A stretch of 64,000 bases of DNA, taken from positions 75,676 through 139,675 of the forward strand of contig KN834835.1 of the NCBI GenBank assembly GCA_000827265.1. The letters run 5' to 3'. Below the pieces are notes generated by a model that was not told the DNA's origin, searched no databases, and saw nothing but the letters and a program-made list of their open reading frames with translations. This document shows, in pieces, positions 27,159 through 41,224 of the stretch; position 1 is the first letter of the stretch; each line of letters begins with the position of its first letter. The position numbers were made by a program, and so were the translations under genes. This stretch comes from Collybiopsis luxurians FD-317 M1 (Eukaryota; Basidiomycota; Agaricomycetes; Agaricales; Omphalotaceae).

Positions 27159-28218
27159 AGGTTTCTCACAAGAAGTTTCGCCGCTCTTGTCATTTTTGCC
27201 AGCGCTGCAGTCGCTAGGTTTTCAAGCTCTGCCGTTGGCCAGGACGCTAGCACCGAACCAGCCATCACCAGCTGCTCATGCGTTGTATCTTCTACTCCTG
27301 ATTTGAGCGGTAACATCCAGAGTGCCACGAATGATTTTCAACTAGGCAAGTGGATCGATTTCTTTACTATCGTATAGCTAATTGCTTATGGACTTTTGCC
27401 GTTCCATCCAGCTGAGATTGACCTCCTCCGAAGCGAATACCCCCAGAGTTTTACAGACGAACAAGCCGAGGTAAGCGGAAAGCTCTTCTTTGCCCCGTTC
27501 TTACGATGACTCAATAATCTAATAGTCATATGATACAGTTCATCACCTTCGCGATACATCCCAATGGCGATGGAACCAGCAACGTCACCACCCTTGTTAT
27601 CATTGGTGAAGTTACCAACGCGAACCTTACATCGTTTGTCCAATCTTGGGATGGACGAACTGTTAATCGATCCAAAGCTGTGTGGACGATCGCAGATGTT
27701 ACCTGTACCGTCGCTCGTGTCACTTGCGATTTTGTGATGAGTCCTACACCTGCTGTCACTAACATTACTGACGCGAGCAATGATATTCTCAACGGTGAGC
27801 ACATGTGTCTTTTTTAATCGATGCTTCCTTCTGGAGAGATCCGTAATTATGATTGTTATATATTAGCCGAAGGACTTCAAATCGTAAACCAATTCCCTCT
27901 TGAAACTGGGTTTATTGTAAGTTCCATTTTGGTCTATTCCGAGGTCTTCACCAGGGGCTCTACCCTGCTTTTTATTTTTACGATTCTGCGAATCTGATGT
28001 AGGGGTCACTAACCACTTTTCGTTCTTCATAGCTCGACAACAATGCGATTGTTGCCAACGCCGATGGAAGCTACAACGTTACGTCTTCCCTTCAAGTTGG
28101 GAACATTACGAGCGATGAGTTAATTCCGTTTGCGAATTCGTGGGTTGGAGAGACGATCAGTGGGGAGGAGGCGCAGTGGTTGGTCGAGGCGGGGAGTTGT
28201 CTTGAGCAGCAGGAATAG
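27159..28218 (+). pseudogene. Secreted four-cysteine protein, copy B (start codon lost, otherwise open)
   Basis: Exon equivalents: 27159-27345, 27412-27470, 27539-27794, 27867-27916 and 28033-28218. They remain in frame to the TAG stop, with the family's intron phases. The expected ATG reads AGG (27159-27161) and an in-frame TGA lies 24 nt upstream, so normal initiation is not possible. Exon 1 is 39 nt shorter than in copy A, lacking the Ser/Ala linker. Intron 1 begins AG|GCAAGT, an efficient GC-AG donor. Either this is a very recent pseudogene or translation begins elsewhere, for example from an unrecognised upstream exon. Confidence 0.75.
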
Positions 28219-28704
28219 ATGAGCTACCACTGGGATGTGATGGGTAAGAGCTTTAGAATTGAAAATGTTAACGAGCACTTCTTTTTGATCGCCTTTTGGT
28301 GTTAAAAATGGACTTTTGACAAATGCCCAACACTGACATTCATAAGACATATTGCTATCTTAAATAAATCTTTGTTCAGTATACTTACCCATAGTGATAT
28401 GGCTCCTAAGCCGAAGCGCCTTTCAGGTCAATTATTAATATGGATTTCTGGTATACTTGTACTACAAATACAAAATATGCATTACTTAAGCTAGAAGGCC
28501 TTTGGCAGCTGGATAAGACTTAAAAAAGAGCAATTACAACAATTGTTCTCAAAATTGTGTGGCAAAACTGCGCTAAATAAGATTGGCCCTCAACGCCTAT
28601 ATATGTGTTGATAATCTTTGAAACACTGTATGTAAATAACTCATTCCTTTACACATTTGTTCTTCAGAGTATAATTGAGGACAGTCAAAGACGACAGTCA
28701 GGTT
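28219..28704. other. Unit B 3' flank
   Basis: Resembles the flanks of copies C and D (TTTTTGATCG, CAATACTGACATTCATAAGAC, GATGTGGCTCCTAAGCCGAAG phrases) but lacks the small TIR element they carry. No gene is seen. Confidence 0.55.
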
Positions 28705-29771
28705 TTTGTATATTTGAGAATTTCTCGGTCGCAGCGGTGAACCGTGATGGAAGGAAAGCAACCACGAATTCGAATGGCGGGCCGTCGCAGAGGGTTCAAA
28801 ATGGCGCCCATTTTACCGTGACATTTCATCTAGTGTCAACTACACTTGGAAATCCATTTCCAAGTCATTACAACGAACCACCCCAGACTATTATACAAGG
28901 AAAGAAAGGCAGTGATCTTAGTGGTGAAACATCGTCAGGCTCGTAGGTTGAGAGCGCGAGCCCGTCGCACTGTGTATCGAAGTCAACCTTTACGCACATG
29001 TTCAGGAAAGGATAGGAAAAATTACTACCCAGGTCCTGCACCTGAAGACAGTTCTGTCGTCCCAGCAATGAAAGGTGCGGTCCGTCTGTTCATCTAATTC
29101 ACCACTCGCTACTTTTGGACTGACCTGAGGCTACATCCATAGTTTGTCAGCCGGTACTGAGTCTCTGAGTCCACGAATCAGCACTTGGGGCCTGGTAAGT
29201 ACCGTAGGTATATATAACTTTCCGTCTACAGCTTTTGTGTGAAATGGAGCTTTGTCTTTGCCACTCAACTGATGCACACCGCCCTTTAATCCAGGTCTGA
29301 CATGATCATCTCAATCTGCAGGCCTCCGGCACAAACTGTTCCCACAGAGGTCTCAATCTTTTCTATTACTGACTGCCTCTGGTTCAGTTTTACATTCAAC
29401 AAAGCGCAATTTGCCGACTGCGAGTCGAATCATATTGATCATCTCATAATACAGAAGTCCAATTATGAATGCAACAGGGTTCCCACAGCGGCTTCAAGAT
29501 CTCTGTTTCTTCCCGATACTTAAAATCAAATTGATTTTCTCATTGTGCTCCATACAAGTGCGCAACTTTCGAAACCATAGAAGTATGATTATTAGATATG
29601 TCTTGAACTGAACAACGTTCAGACATCGAGCTTCGTATGCTTCGAATTTATTTTACAGCTTTCTATCCTCTGTAAGGCGATTCGAGAGAGGTATAAATAT
29701 TCAACTTTTCACCTTGCATGTTCTTCAGCGAGTCGCCTCGGCTGATTTTACTTAGTACTCATACCATCGTC
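28705..29771. repeat. Unit C upstream block
   Basis: Similar to the other unit upstream blocks. It contains the TATAAATA box at 29692-29699. Confidence 0.65.
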
Positions 29772-30858
29772 ATGTTCTTCACAAAGAGCTTCGCCACTCT
29801 CGTCGTTTTTGCCACTGCTGCGGTTGCTAGGATTTCAACCTCTGCCGGAGCTGGTGCGGTCGCGAGGTTGTCAAACTCGGCTATTGGCCAGGACGATACT
29901 AGCTCCCAGCCAGCTTTCACTAGCTGTTCAACCGTTGTATCTTCTGTTCCAGATTTGAGTGGTAACGTTCAAAACGCTACCGAAGATTTCCAGCTAGGTA
30001 TGTGATCCTCCTGTTTTCTCGTTGTTTGCAATTTTAACACCTTTTCTCATTCAGCTGAGGTAAACCTCCTCAAAAACGAGTACCCGCAGAGTTTTGCAGA
30101 TGAGGTGTTTGAGGTGCGCGAAAGCTTTCTCTTCCGTCTTCATATGATGACTGTAATAATCTCCTACTCACCTTTTTACAGCTCATCACCTACGCCATTC
30201 AACCCAATGGCGATGGAACCGGCACCACCACCACGGTCTTTATCATCGGTGAAGTAACAAACGCCAACCTTACCTCATTTGTCCAGTCCTGGGATGGACT
30301 CACTGCTAATGGAACCACAGCGGTATGGACCATCGAAGATGTTACCTGTACCGCCGCTCGTGTCACTTGCAACCTTGTGATGAGTCCTACGCCTGCGGTC
30401 ACTAATATTACTGATGCGAGTAATGATATTCTCAACGGTGAGGACATGTTGTCTTTTATTTCATCTGACCTTCGTTCCGTTTTTGGTGAGGTCGCTAATT
30501 GTGATTGCTATATATTAGCTGAGATACTTCAAATCGCGAATCAATTCCCTTTTGAAACTGGTATCCTTGTAAGTTCCGTTCCTGCTCCATTCCGAGTTCT
30601 TCACCAGGGGCTCTACCATGCTTTTTTATATCTTGAAGTTCTGGACTGACGTTCACCTTTCGTTCTTCATAGTTCGATAACGATGCGATCGTTGGCAACG
30701 CCGACGGAAGCTACAACGTTACGTCTTCCCTTCAAGTTGGGAACATTACGAGCGATGAGTTGATTCCATTTGCAAATTCGTGGGCTGGTAAGACAATTAG
30801 TGGGGAGGAGGCGCAGTGGTTCGTCGAGGTGGGAAGCTGTGTTGAGCAGCAAGATTAG
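29772..30858 (+). CDS. Secreted four-cysteine protein, copy C (intact)
   Basis: Exons 29772-29997, 30055-30113, 30182-30437, 30519-30568 and 30673-30858. The product is 258 aa. The exon lengths are identical to copies A and E. The signal peptide is followed by a Ser/Ala/Gly linker (STSAGAGAVARLSNS). The cysteine positions and the SPTPAVTNITDA and GEEAQWFVE phrases are conserved. Differences from copy A are mostly substitutions in surface-like Ser/Asn/Asp positions. The leader between TATA box and ATG is longer than in copy A (80 versus 43 nt) because of an AGTACTCATACC stretch also seen in B, D and F. The family function is unknown. Confidence 0.85.
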
Positions 30859-31850
30859 ATGAGCTACACTGGAAGGGGTTGGCTAAGGGATCAGAATTGG
30901 GATTGTTTAGGAGCACTTCTTTTTGATCGTCTTTCGGTGTTATAAATGGACTTTTGACAAATGGCCAATACTGACATTCATAAGACATATTACTATCTTC
31001 AATAAATCTTTGTTCGGTGTACTAGCACATAGTGATGTGGCTCCTAAGCCGAAGCACCTTCCAGGTCAATTATTAAATATGAATTTCTGGTATACTGTAC
31101 CATTCGAAAGGAAGCTCAGTCATGCATCGTTGGCCAAAAAATCCGACATCAGTTTTAATTTTTTCTTGACTTCAGATTTTTTTGGTATTTTTTGTTGACC
31201 AAAATTTCTGAATTGATGAACTTCCATTCAAAATGATACAGAACTTGTACTACAAATACAAAATATGCATTACTTGAACCAGAAGGCTTTTGCAGCGTTG
31301 AGCTTGCCAAGACTAACAAACACAACTACAATATTGGAACAAAATCCCATCAAAAAGAGGAATTACAACCATTGTTCTTAAAAATTGTGTGAAAAAGCTA
31401 ATTGGCTCACAACGCCTGTAAGCATGTGGATAAACTTTTTGAAGCACTGAATGTAAATAGCTGATCCCTTTACACATTTGTTCTTCACAGAAGATTCTTC
31501 CAGGGTTTAACTGGAGAAGGATTGCCCTTTCCTGTAACATGAACCTTCGGTGGCCTAGCTGACATGGAAGAACTAAATTACTGGAGAGTTACCAAGCTAG
31601 GGACAAAGATATGGTATAATGGGTAATGTTATAACAAGTCTTAAACTATTCACAAAATATGTACTCTGACAAGTTACTGTTACCTGTCAGCCATTTCAGC
31701 TCCAACATAGCTTTCATAAAAGAACCAAGAAATAAATAATTCTCACTCAAAGAATTGAACTCTAAAGCTGAGCACTAACCGGAGTGAGCCATCACATTGC
31801 AAAGTCAGAGTGGTGACTGAGAAAGTAACTTGTCAGATTGAAACACCGTT
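30859..31850. other. Unit C 3' flank with a membrane-gene fragment
   Basis: Shares nearly all of its sequence with 45050-45960 (unit D). At 31498-31590 it matches the 3' coding end of the membrane-protein gene at 53690-53790 (CTGGAGAAGGATTGCC, CCTTTCCTGTAAC, GGCCTAGCTGACATGG), read on minus. That is all that remains of the membrane gene here. Confidence 0.55.
31095..31241. mobile_element. Small TIR element (MITE-like), copy in unit C
   Basis: 147 bp with imperfect terminal inverted repeats (CTGTACCATTCGAAAGG at the left; the right end, read in reverse, gives CTGTATCATTTTGAATGG). Unit B shows the empty site TATACTTGTAC. The target dinucleotide is TA, which is duplicated clearly in the unit D copy. 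The size, CTGTA ends and TA target fit a Tc1/mariner-type non-autonomous element. Confidence 0.6.
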
Positions 31851-34204
31851 AACTTGGTCTTACAAAAGTAACTTAAGTAACTTGTTAACTTGTTGTTAAT
31901 GGTGCAGCTGCATCAGCTGTGATCAAGGCAGACATCAGAGCTCTGCATGATGCTAAATTCATGTGGCACTTGAGGCTTGCTCTGGACCCCGAGTCCAATG
32001 TGATCCTCCATAGCTGCAATGGTACCATGTCAAATAGTTAGAAAAATAAGCTCCGTAATTCCAGGCTTTTACAGTAGCGAGCGAAGCCCCAATCACAGAA
32101 ATCATTACACAGATGATACAGCTAGAGCCTCACATGATGCAGAACCCCTTCAAGATGTCTTGCAATAGGATATAGCATTAGGGACAGTCAACCTAGGCTG
32201 CAGAAAGGCGCAGAAATGATTGCAGAAATATGTGGAAAAAACTTGTGTTTCAGATTCTGTGCTGCAGAATTTGACCATCCCTTTTTGCATCTGCGCAGAT
32301 TTTAGCAGCAGAAACCACTGAGGCAGTCCACTGAGTTTACTTTGTACTTACTCCGAATTTGTACCTACTTTGACTTTGAATGCCTTCAGGCCAGTGTCGA
32401 CTTGCAACAGCAAAAAGGCTTGTTTGTATCCACATCTCCTTCAAAACATAGAAAAGGCAAAGGGATTCACAGAGGGCCACCACAGCGCTGTAGAAACAGG
32501 AGGCTTCACTGGTGCACTCTTTCTGCTCTCTCTGACAAGTGGCTCTAACCCGACAGCTTCATTCCTTTTGGGTTACTGGCTGATCGTCTTTATGACTCTT
32601 TCCAGCTGTACCCTTTTCATCAGAAACCATTTTTGCTGGGGTTTATGAGGCTTCTAACTTCCTGAGCTGCTGCTTTTAGCCATGGAGGATTTTGTCTAAT
32701 CGAGAGAAAACAAGTTGTCCTAACCCTAGAATTAACCCTAGTTATGTAACCTATGTGTAAATACAAATTTTGCAGCAGAATTGCTTTCTGCGACTCTGGA
32801 GCTGCAGGTGTGCAGAATGCACAGAATTGGATTTTACAAATTGCTCTGGAACATTATGATGCTTCTGAGAAATATCAATATATTAACCCTGCGATCCAAA
32901 AAGCCTTGAAGACACAAGGCCCAGAGCTGTCTCAGTTATTTTATGGAACAGCATGCTATATACTTCACAATCATGCACTGCCTTCAAGAGGAATAAGATT
33001 CAGAAATATTTGCAAGAACACCCAAAGTGTGAATGATACTAGGTGCTACTGTCATGAAACCAAATCCAAATTGAGATGTGTTGGGATGAATAACCAAGTT
33101 GTAATACTATTGTAATACAGGCAATGCACCTCAAATACTGGATATATGCTCTAATCCTTTCTGGAAATTGGGGACTGCATTTTTAGAAAAGATGCTTCTC
33201 CTTCTGAACCAGTGTTGCCGCGGTTCAGTCTGCAAACCTACTGGACCAGGTTTGAATGAGTGTACACAAAGTAACTTTTTTTCCCATGCTTGACAGCTTA
33301 ACTTGCTGAGTTTTGGCAAAATGTATCTCTCATTAAAACTTATTTTTGACACAGTTGACATGTTATTGGTCTTCATTACACCATCTGATTGCAGAATATT
33401 AATGTTCCCTGATTGAACCAAGTGAATTATATGCCTAATATTGCCGAGATGTTGTTTACTTTAGCTGTAGCTATCAATATGACTGAATATACCTTTGTAT
33501 AGCTAGGGATACATATTGGGTCATTAGCAGAACTGTCTTTGTTGCAAATACCAGCATGGGAACACTGGAGTATATGAAAAATAAATAAGCAGGCTGATTG
33601 AGCCAAAAATGCCAGGTTAACTAGCAATCCAGCTGTGTTAACTCAATTCTGAATTCTAATATCCCCATAGTTGCACTCATATATTGGACCATTCTTGTTG
33701 TCCTCCATGCTTCAAACATCCTCTCACTTAAGATGCCTTATCAATTGGTAAAATTATCACTCTACTGATATGAAGGACTATCAACATCTCCATACTTCAA
33801 AGTTCATTTTTTCATGTATACCTTAACTCTTGAGAAAACACTATCCAAATGCCTTACCACAAATGCCTCAATTCTTGAGTAATCATTATCTATTAACCTG
33901 CTCTCTCTCAAATTGTAGATCCTCATCTTAGTCTTTACAGGTGCATATCCCCCCAATCCATTACTATTAATACAATTTTTCTGTCAAGCATCTGCTGAGA
34001 TTATAAATCTTGATTCTGTCCAGATTCACTCACTTGTCTTCAGTTGAATGGTCAAACTATTGCAGATCAATGATGTCCTGTGTATTGACACACCAATATA
34101 TCTACACAGTTGTTTACTCATCTTCTCTGAAGTTCTGAGTCAGAATTCATACTTCCAAAATTTGAAGTATCCTACTTTCCTCTATTTGACTCATTTTCTA
34201 AATT

Positions 34205-34760
34205 GTAGTACTTAGTGGAATAAGTATTCCAGAAACATTCTACTTAGCTATAAATGACTTGAGGAAAAAGCCTGAATTATTATCTTCAACTTTTACTATT
34301 ATTGACTTGGTCTCAATTATAGACCTTACAATACAGACACCATGGCTGAGCTCTTGCCTAGTGATTGTATATCTATCTATTTGAATGTAAGGTCATGACA
34401 TGACCCACCTGTGATGCCCTAACTTTGAGCATCTGAGTTTGCAAGCACAGTATAAACAGCATATTGCTACTCTGTTCTTTGTTATTCAACAGGTGTAGGG
34501 AAATTTAAAAAACCAGCAAGTAAATGAGCATATCATGAATGTGAGCACCATTTAAGTGAATATTATGGACTTTGTACTCACATATTAAAGCAACACTGGG
34601 TCTGTGCATGCATCCTGACTTATACATACTGTGCAACATTACTCGCTCTACATGTGGACTCATACTGAATTGGTAGTGAAATAGGTATTTGAGCTCAATA
34701 TACTTTCTGCTCATCCAACAAACATTTATATGCAACCCCAGCTGGAGATTATGGCATTCT
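34205..34760. mobile_element. LTR-like fragment, inverted relative to 46010-46585
   Basis: Similar to the reverse complement of 46010-46585. Shared phrases include TGACTTGGTCTCAATTATAG, GATNCCCTAACTTTGAGC and GCAAGCAC.GTATAAACAG, the last with a TATA-like box. The TGT...ACA-type limits and promoter-like box suggest an LTR plus adjoining internal DNA of a retrotransposon. No target duplication or reverse transcriptase sequence was found. Confidence 0.4.
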
Positions 34761-36226
34761 TGTACTATTTTGCCAGCTCAAACAGTACATGTTTCAGTTC
34801 TTTTACTTTATTGTGAAGGCTGAGTTTCCTTCAATCATTATATAAAACATACAATTGATGCTCTAGAGATGACATTTTGATAATTATGGTATGGGTATTT
34901 TACCCCATTTCCTTTGTCTCTGAACTAATAGTTTTGTTGGAGTCAGTATACTGAGAAAAGAGCCAAATCTGAGTCAGAGCTAGTATGATTGGTATAAGTA
35001 TACTGTTAGTTGCTTCTATCCTGAACTAATGGTACTGGACTATTCGTTCCAGGATTTTGAAATGCTTGTAGGCTCTTTGGGTAGCACTGTGCAACTTAGA
35101 ACTTGAGGCCCTGCTGTTGGTAGTGGGCCAACACTGCCGCATGGCAGCTACTCGTGCCCTGCATGGTGGCGCATACCTGGTGACTCAAATGCCGCTGCCT
35201 TCCAGCTTACCTACCATTTAACTGGGTTCCCATGGCCAGATAACTGTGTTATCTGCCAGTTATCTGCCAAATAGTCTCTGCTTGCCTCAGTTTCTCATTA
35301 GAAGCATTGAAAAAAAGATATGATACTAAGCCAATGCTGTATTATTACTTAGAGCTTTTATAAGTCTGTAGAATGGTGAATTGACAGTATAAAAAAAGCT
35401 TCACTCGAAGTTATCTGCCATGGCAGATAACTTTGATGCCCAGACTAACAGCACACATGTGAACAGACACACAACACAACTTTGAGTGGCTCATTTCATA
35501 CTAAATGCATCGAGTTGGTCCTTTGTACTGTGCTCTGTGTGGAAGAAAAATTAGTTGGATATATCTTGGTGTCAATATTCTGAAGAACATGCTCAATGCA
35601 AGTGAACTAACTTGTAAATTGTATGTATGACTTTTTTTGAGTTGTAACTGCATGTAGCGCAGAAGCAAAAATGGCATTCTGCATTTATCAAGAGAAATTA
35701 CTCTCCACCTGATGCATGTCTACCTCCAGCCTAGTACTATATGTACTGCGTACTATATAATTTAATCATGCAAAGCATGAAAGAAAAATTGATATATATG
35801 GATAATGACATAATTGGGTAGTAGGTGGGCCAGAGTCCTTTCTTTTTCCTTTCTTTTTTTTCTTTTTTCAAATTTGGCAGGGGACCTACCCAGCTAAATG
35901 GTGGGAAAACCAGTCTAGACTCTCAATAAATGGTGATTTAACTGTAATGTAATTGTGATGACTACTGTAATATATTGCTGCATTCAATTTGTGTCATCAG
36001 TATTATGCCATTAATATAAAATTGCCTGTTAAGGATCAGGCACAGATTTCACCACCACAAAAACTCGGCATTCCATTACATTCCATGCACTCATAAATGG
36101 GGAGAATGCATGATAGAATGAGTATCATCTATTTATGTTACAAGTGCCAGCATAGCTGACAATAGAGTTGGGGAGGGTCAGGTCAGTGACCCATAACCCA
36201 ACCCAACCCAGCTTGGGTCAGGGTTG

Positions 36227-36250
36227 GGCTGGGCTGGGCTGGGCTGGGTC
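36227..36250. repeat. GGGCT pentanucleotide microsatellite
   Basis: About five GGGCT/GGCTG units within a wider AACCC/GGGTT-type palindromic area (36180-36440). Confidence 0.7.
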
Positions 36251-39200
36251 AAGGGTCTGGGCCACAATTCTGCTGACCCAAGTACTTGGATCAGAATTAA
36301 AATCAAGTTGGGCTATGGCTACCAATTAAATATGTTTTTTATGAAAATTGTGCATGTTAAGTATGGTAATTTTGAGTGCTCTATGCTCTTCCTTTGGCCT
36401 TGTTATGAGGGCCAACCCAGTCCTTGCCTAGGACCCAACTCAACCCTCCCCAACACTAGAAAATGAGGTTCAAAAAGTTATGAATAATTGACAGCTGAGA
36501 CAAAAAGGGGAATCATTGAGGTCTAGCATAGCATGAAAACAACAATATGCAGATACTCACCTCTTGAATTGCAGCCAACTCACTATAGATTACCCAAACA
36601 CAAGTTTTAATGAGAAGTACATTTGACTGAGACTTGGCAAGTTAGCTGTCAAGTGTGGGAAAAAAAAGGTTACTTTGTCAACACCTGGTTCAGACCTGAA
36701 CTGAACCTGAGGTTCAGGTCCAGGTTCTACACTTTCTGTGAACCAGGCCTCGAGGTGCAGTTCTAGGCTCAGGGCTGCAGCAAACCCAGGTTCAAGGTTC
36801 AGTGGAGGCCTGAACCTCTTGAACCTGTGAACCTGCAGCTGCCAAAAAGGTAAGAATATGCCACTTCAACCTAGCAAAAATTAAAGCAGTGCCATTAAAT
36901 TTTTCTCCTAGCAAGTTTGGCAAGAAATCTAAGTATAAGGCTGCCATAAATGATGAAAAGATTAATGCTGACATTAAGCACTCAAGGTGCTAATGACCCA
37001 CACACACCAAAAGTGAAAAAGATTCAACTCAGCAAAATAGACTTGCAAATAATGAGAATTCAGTAGAATCACCAAATGATAATTAATTCAATATATTTCC
37101 TGAATTGTTGTTTTCCAGTCAACCATTCTACCAGGTGGAATTTTTTTCCACTTCTAGCATGATAGCAGTATTAGATTGTGTCAAGAACACATGCTGTTGA
37201 TTGCAGAACATACAAATAGCAATTAATTGAGCATTTTCAAGTGAGAATAATTAGTACGAACATCTAAATAACTATTTATAGTAGTAATTTTATACAAATT
37301 GTGCCATTAGTGGTTGAGCCTGGTTCAAACCTGGTCCACCTCTGAACCTGAACCTCTGAACGCAAACCTCAGGTTCAGATTCAAGGTTCGGCAAAAAAAG
37401 CAGGTTTGCAGACTGAACTGAACTGCAGTAACACTGTTCTGAACTGGCAATTGGCATTCTAACTGTAAGCATACTCCAGGTTCACAATAACAATAGCTCT
37501 TGGAAGGCTTTTCACTCACTTATTGCCCCTGCCTGTGTTGTATTTCTCAGTTCATCATTAGTAATACAATCCAGCATATGTAGTTCCAAGGTGGATTACT
37601 CATATTGACAGTATTACTCAGATATTCATAATAGAAATATGTAGAGGTTTCTAGATACTGTGTTATGTAGTATGTAAGGCCTACTTCGAGGCCAGTACCA
37701 TAGAACAGAACAATTAATCATATCTGATATTCGAGTCTCGCCACTCAGATTAAACCGCTGCACCACATTTTGTCTTTCTATTCAAGTAATGCAACACATT
37801 GGCATGTTAAGTAATTCCTGGAGTGTTCAAACTGCTTCAAATTGATCAAACTGGTAATCTCATTCAAATTCTGGATGGATAGTAATGTTGATGCTTTGTT
37901 GAGAAATTTCCTTATCCTGTGAGAGCTTAGTACTGTCCATGAAATTCCATTTAAATATATTGAGTCTGCTTCTATCACCAAGGCATTTATGGAGAGCCTT
38001 CACAGTTATTATCAGGTCACCTTACAAGGTTCCTCCCTCATTATGCCAGAGCTTCATTGGCTGTCCTTGGAGGTTATGGACTAGTTTCAATCCAAAGTCA
38101 GATGCAGATGTGATATTTTCAAGACAAATATCAGATCAAGCTGATCCCACAAAAGTGGTGTACTCCACATCCAGTGCATTGATCTGATCTGTTAGACCCT
38201 TGATGAAGTGGACTACCTCATGCTTTGCTGTATGGTAGTAGTATTATTTGTATTAAGCCTTTATTCTATCTTACACATAATGCCAGCAGAGTAAAGATTT
38301 TTTTTACAGAGTTACCATGTTCCATACAACCAGATTTGACCATACTATATTTGGTTTTCCTTACCTATTTCATTTGCTTCTCCCCATGTTGTCAGCTTAC
38401 AGATAAACTATACCCACCACATCTGACCACCTCAGACCCTTGTCCACCATCAACTGAGGTGAGTCGAACCATTCCTTGGTACATACTTATACTGATAGCA
38501 GCTGTATTGACATTCATATCTTAATGGATACCACTCAGAAGGAGAAAGAATAGGTTTTGTCTACTGCTCACAGACATCTAGGAGCCAATTTATTTGTACA
38601 TCAAGCAATTACTTAAATACTATTAACTGCTGACAACTGGGAGTAGTAATGTCGAGGTATAATTAAAATTGAATTTTCAAAACTGGCAAAAAGATCTCTA
38701 AATTTGGGTGTATTCTGCTTCAGAGCTCCATCCTCCTCATTGGACTTGTCAGGATTCATGTGGAACAATGTATGATGCAATGAATAACTCATTAATGAAT
38801 TGATGATAACATTTTAGTGAAGGTATAAAGTAACTTAACTGAATTGAAAAAGTAACTTGACAAGTCACTTTGCTCACAGTCCTCTTGCCTTTCAATCTGC
38901 ACAAAAAATATTATGCCGGATATATTAAAAGAATGTGAGTATCAAATATATACTTTGTATTGATGAGTTTTGGAACATTTGGTCTTGGTGTATCATAATA
39001 TTTATGTTAGTGTATTGGAAATACAGGTCAGGTATTGAATATGTATGATTTAAAATTAAGGAAATTTGAGAACCTCAATCCTTCATATATTTGAAACTGT
39101 ATCCCAAGTACTTAATAGATATCACACTCACTGCTGTAGTGGTAAAACCAACACTCATTGAAGATTTTCATGTAAATAATGTTGAATAAAGTGAAGTGAT

Positions 39201-40824
39201 GATTCAATTGCATTATTACTCAACTGCTAAGGTATAAAAGTATGTCTGTTAATGAATGTTAGAATAGTAAAAACAAAGAGACAGCAATTTTGCAAATAAA
39301 TGACTATTAGAGTGAACTGTACACATAGGTGTTTGAATAAAATGAGGAAGGACAGCGCCAAAGCAAAGGTTTATGGTGATTGTAATAGATAAGTAAATGA
39401 GTGAGCAAAAAAAGAGCTTACATTGTCTAGAATATCAAATTGCTGGCAGTAAAAGTGTCCAGTTCTAATTTATTGTTAACTAGAAAACTCACTGATTTCA
39501 CCTTCGAGGTGACTTCAGGGTGTACATGGAAGGTCATAGGGTGACCAAGAACAATTGATGAGCAATATTTCTGCCATCCTCATTGTTGTTGTCAATGGTG
39601 ATAATAGAGCTTGCACAATTCAGTATAGAAGAAGGCATGGGAACAGCTACCAACAAAGATGCTCTAGATAGTGCCAAGCTGAGATTACAATTAGTTCAGT
39701 GAAAAAAGAAAACATAAAAAGAAGTCAAGCCATCCTTGAGGCTTGAATGCACAACAAGAATAAAACATATTCACCCATTGAGGGGGCACCTGTATAGTAA
39801 TTAACAACAAATTTCTTGTGTGCACATCCATACCCCATATTGCAGCTGTAATTCACTGGTACCATACTGTAATACAAAAAGTTGCACCATGGTTGACTGT
39901 ACCATACACGGAAGGATAACTCTGTGCCATATACAGTACATAAGGTAAGGAGTCCTAAAATGGCTGTCTTACAGTTATACAGTAGACATGAGAGTAGATA
40001 TATATATTAATCTAAAATTGTAAAAATCAATAATGTTACTTTAACTACTCATCTCCTGTGAGATGTGCAATGGCAAGACAAGCAAAATGAAGTTAATGCT
40101 TTACAATTATTGATGTCCAGATGGTTTGGATGGTTTCAGGCTTCAGGGCTGAATACATGTCCAATGGATTACTATACTTTGTTAACAGTTAAACCTGGTT
40201 AAATTAGTTAAACTAAAATTTCATGGGAATGAACTTTTAAGTAGAGCTGGATTAACAAAGCTTATCATGGTTTATAGCTGCAGCTGAGAGTGAATTGAAT
40301 TTGTGAATTAAAGTTAAATTTACTTAGTTTGTGCAATGCATGGCCTGACCTGTAATTTAGAACCTTTCAGATTCAATACATAATGCATAAGAATTTATGG
40401 TTAACAAGATACAGTACTGGGAGCAAATGATGCAATCCTCTTCTAATATCAAAATATACAGGTTACAATATATTGCACAAAGTGGGACTGGTCCCTGGGA
40501 AGAAGATATATTCTAGCCCAACATTTACACACTGATCTGTCATAATGCCACTCAGGTGTCCCTAAAACACCAGTGAGTGGATGGGTCACACCTTTTAAAA
40601 CATATACAGTAATGCTGGAATATCCTACTGTGTAAATATATCAATAATCACTTCAAATCCAGTAGAACCCATTTAATATGCCCTGTAGCTTAGTTATTCT
40701 GAGAGGGTTCTTCTAGATCTGACTGAACAGTTATTCTTGAGATATGCGCTTCAATGTTGTAGGTTTCTATTGTGGGTTAGGTGCGCAGTGGTGCCTCTGA
40801 GCAGTTAGGCTTGGAATAGTGAAT

Positions 40825-41035
40825 ACTTGATGTGTTAGTGGGCCAACACTAATGCGTGGCAGTACTCGTGCCCTTTTCAGATGTAAATAGCTTTTCTGGA
40901 TCATTAAATGTAAAGTATACTAACCAAATTAATATAAATTGCAAAATTTAGATCAATTTAAAAATTGCCTGTCTTGGATCAGGCACAAAATCATCACAGC
41001 AGAAACTCAGCATTCCATTCCATTCCATGCACTCG
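40825..41035. repeat. R2 repeat, CpG-decayed copy
   Basis: Matches 55129-55345: TGGGCCAAC.CTAA.GCGTGGCAG, ACTCGTGCCCTTTTCAG, TTGCCTG.CTTGGATCAGGCA, then AAACTC.GCATTCCATTCC and ATGCACTCGTAAT. The TTGCCTG...CAGGCA part can form a hairpin. Partial copies are near 35.1 and 36.05 kb. The family is unclassified. Confidence 0.6.
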
Positions 41036-41224
41036 TAATAAAAGTAATTGTCTATATTATTATTGGCCTCCAGAGCAGGCCTTATATACTCTACAGTGAA
41101 GTATCTAGGAGGTGAGTATTAATTTTACAGTGTTCTATGGATCACTAATACCGCAGTAATTGTCTGAGTAGCATACAAATAAATATTAGTAAGCCTATTA
41201 CCGGAGTTGTTAGTTCCAGTCAAA

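Noticed and set aside
36180..36440. Telomere-like or CRISPR-like array
   Set aside because: The GGGCT/AACCC repeats are a short microsatellite with no unique spacers of constant length and no telomeric unit.
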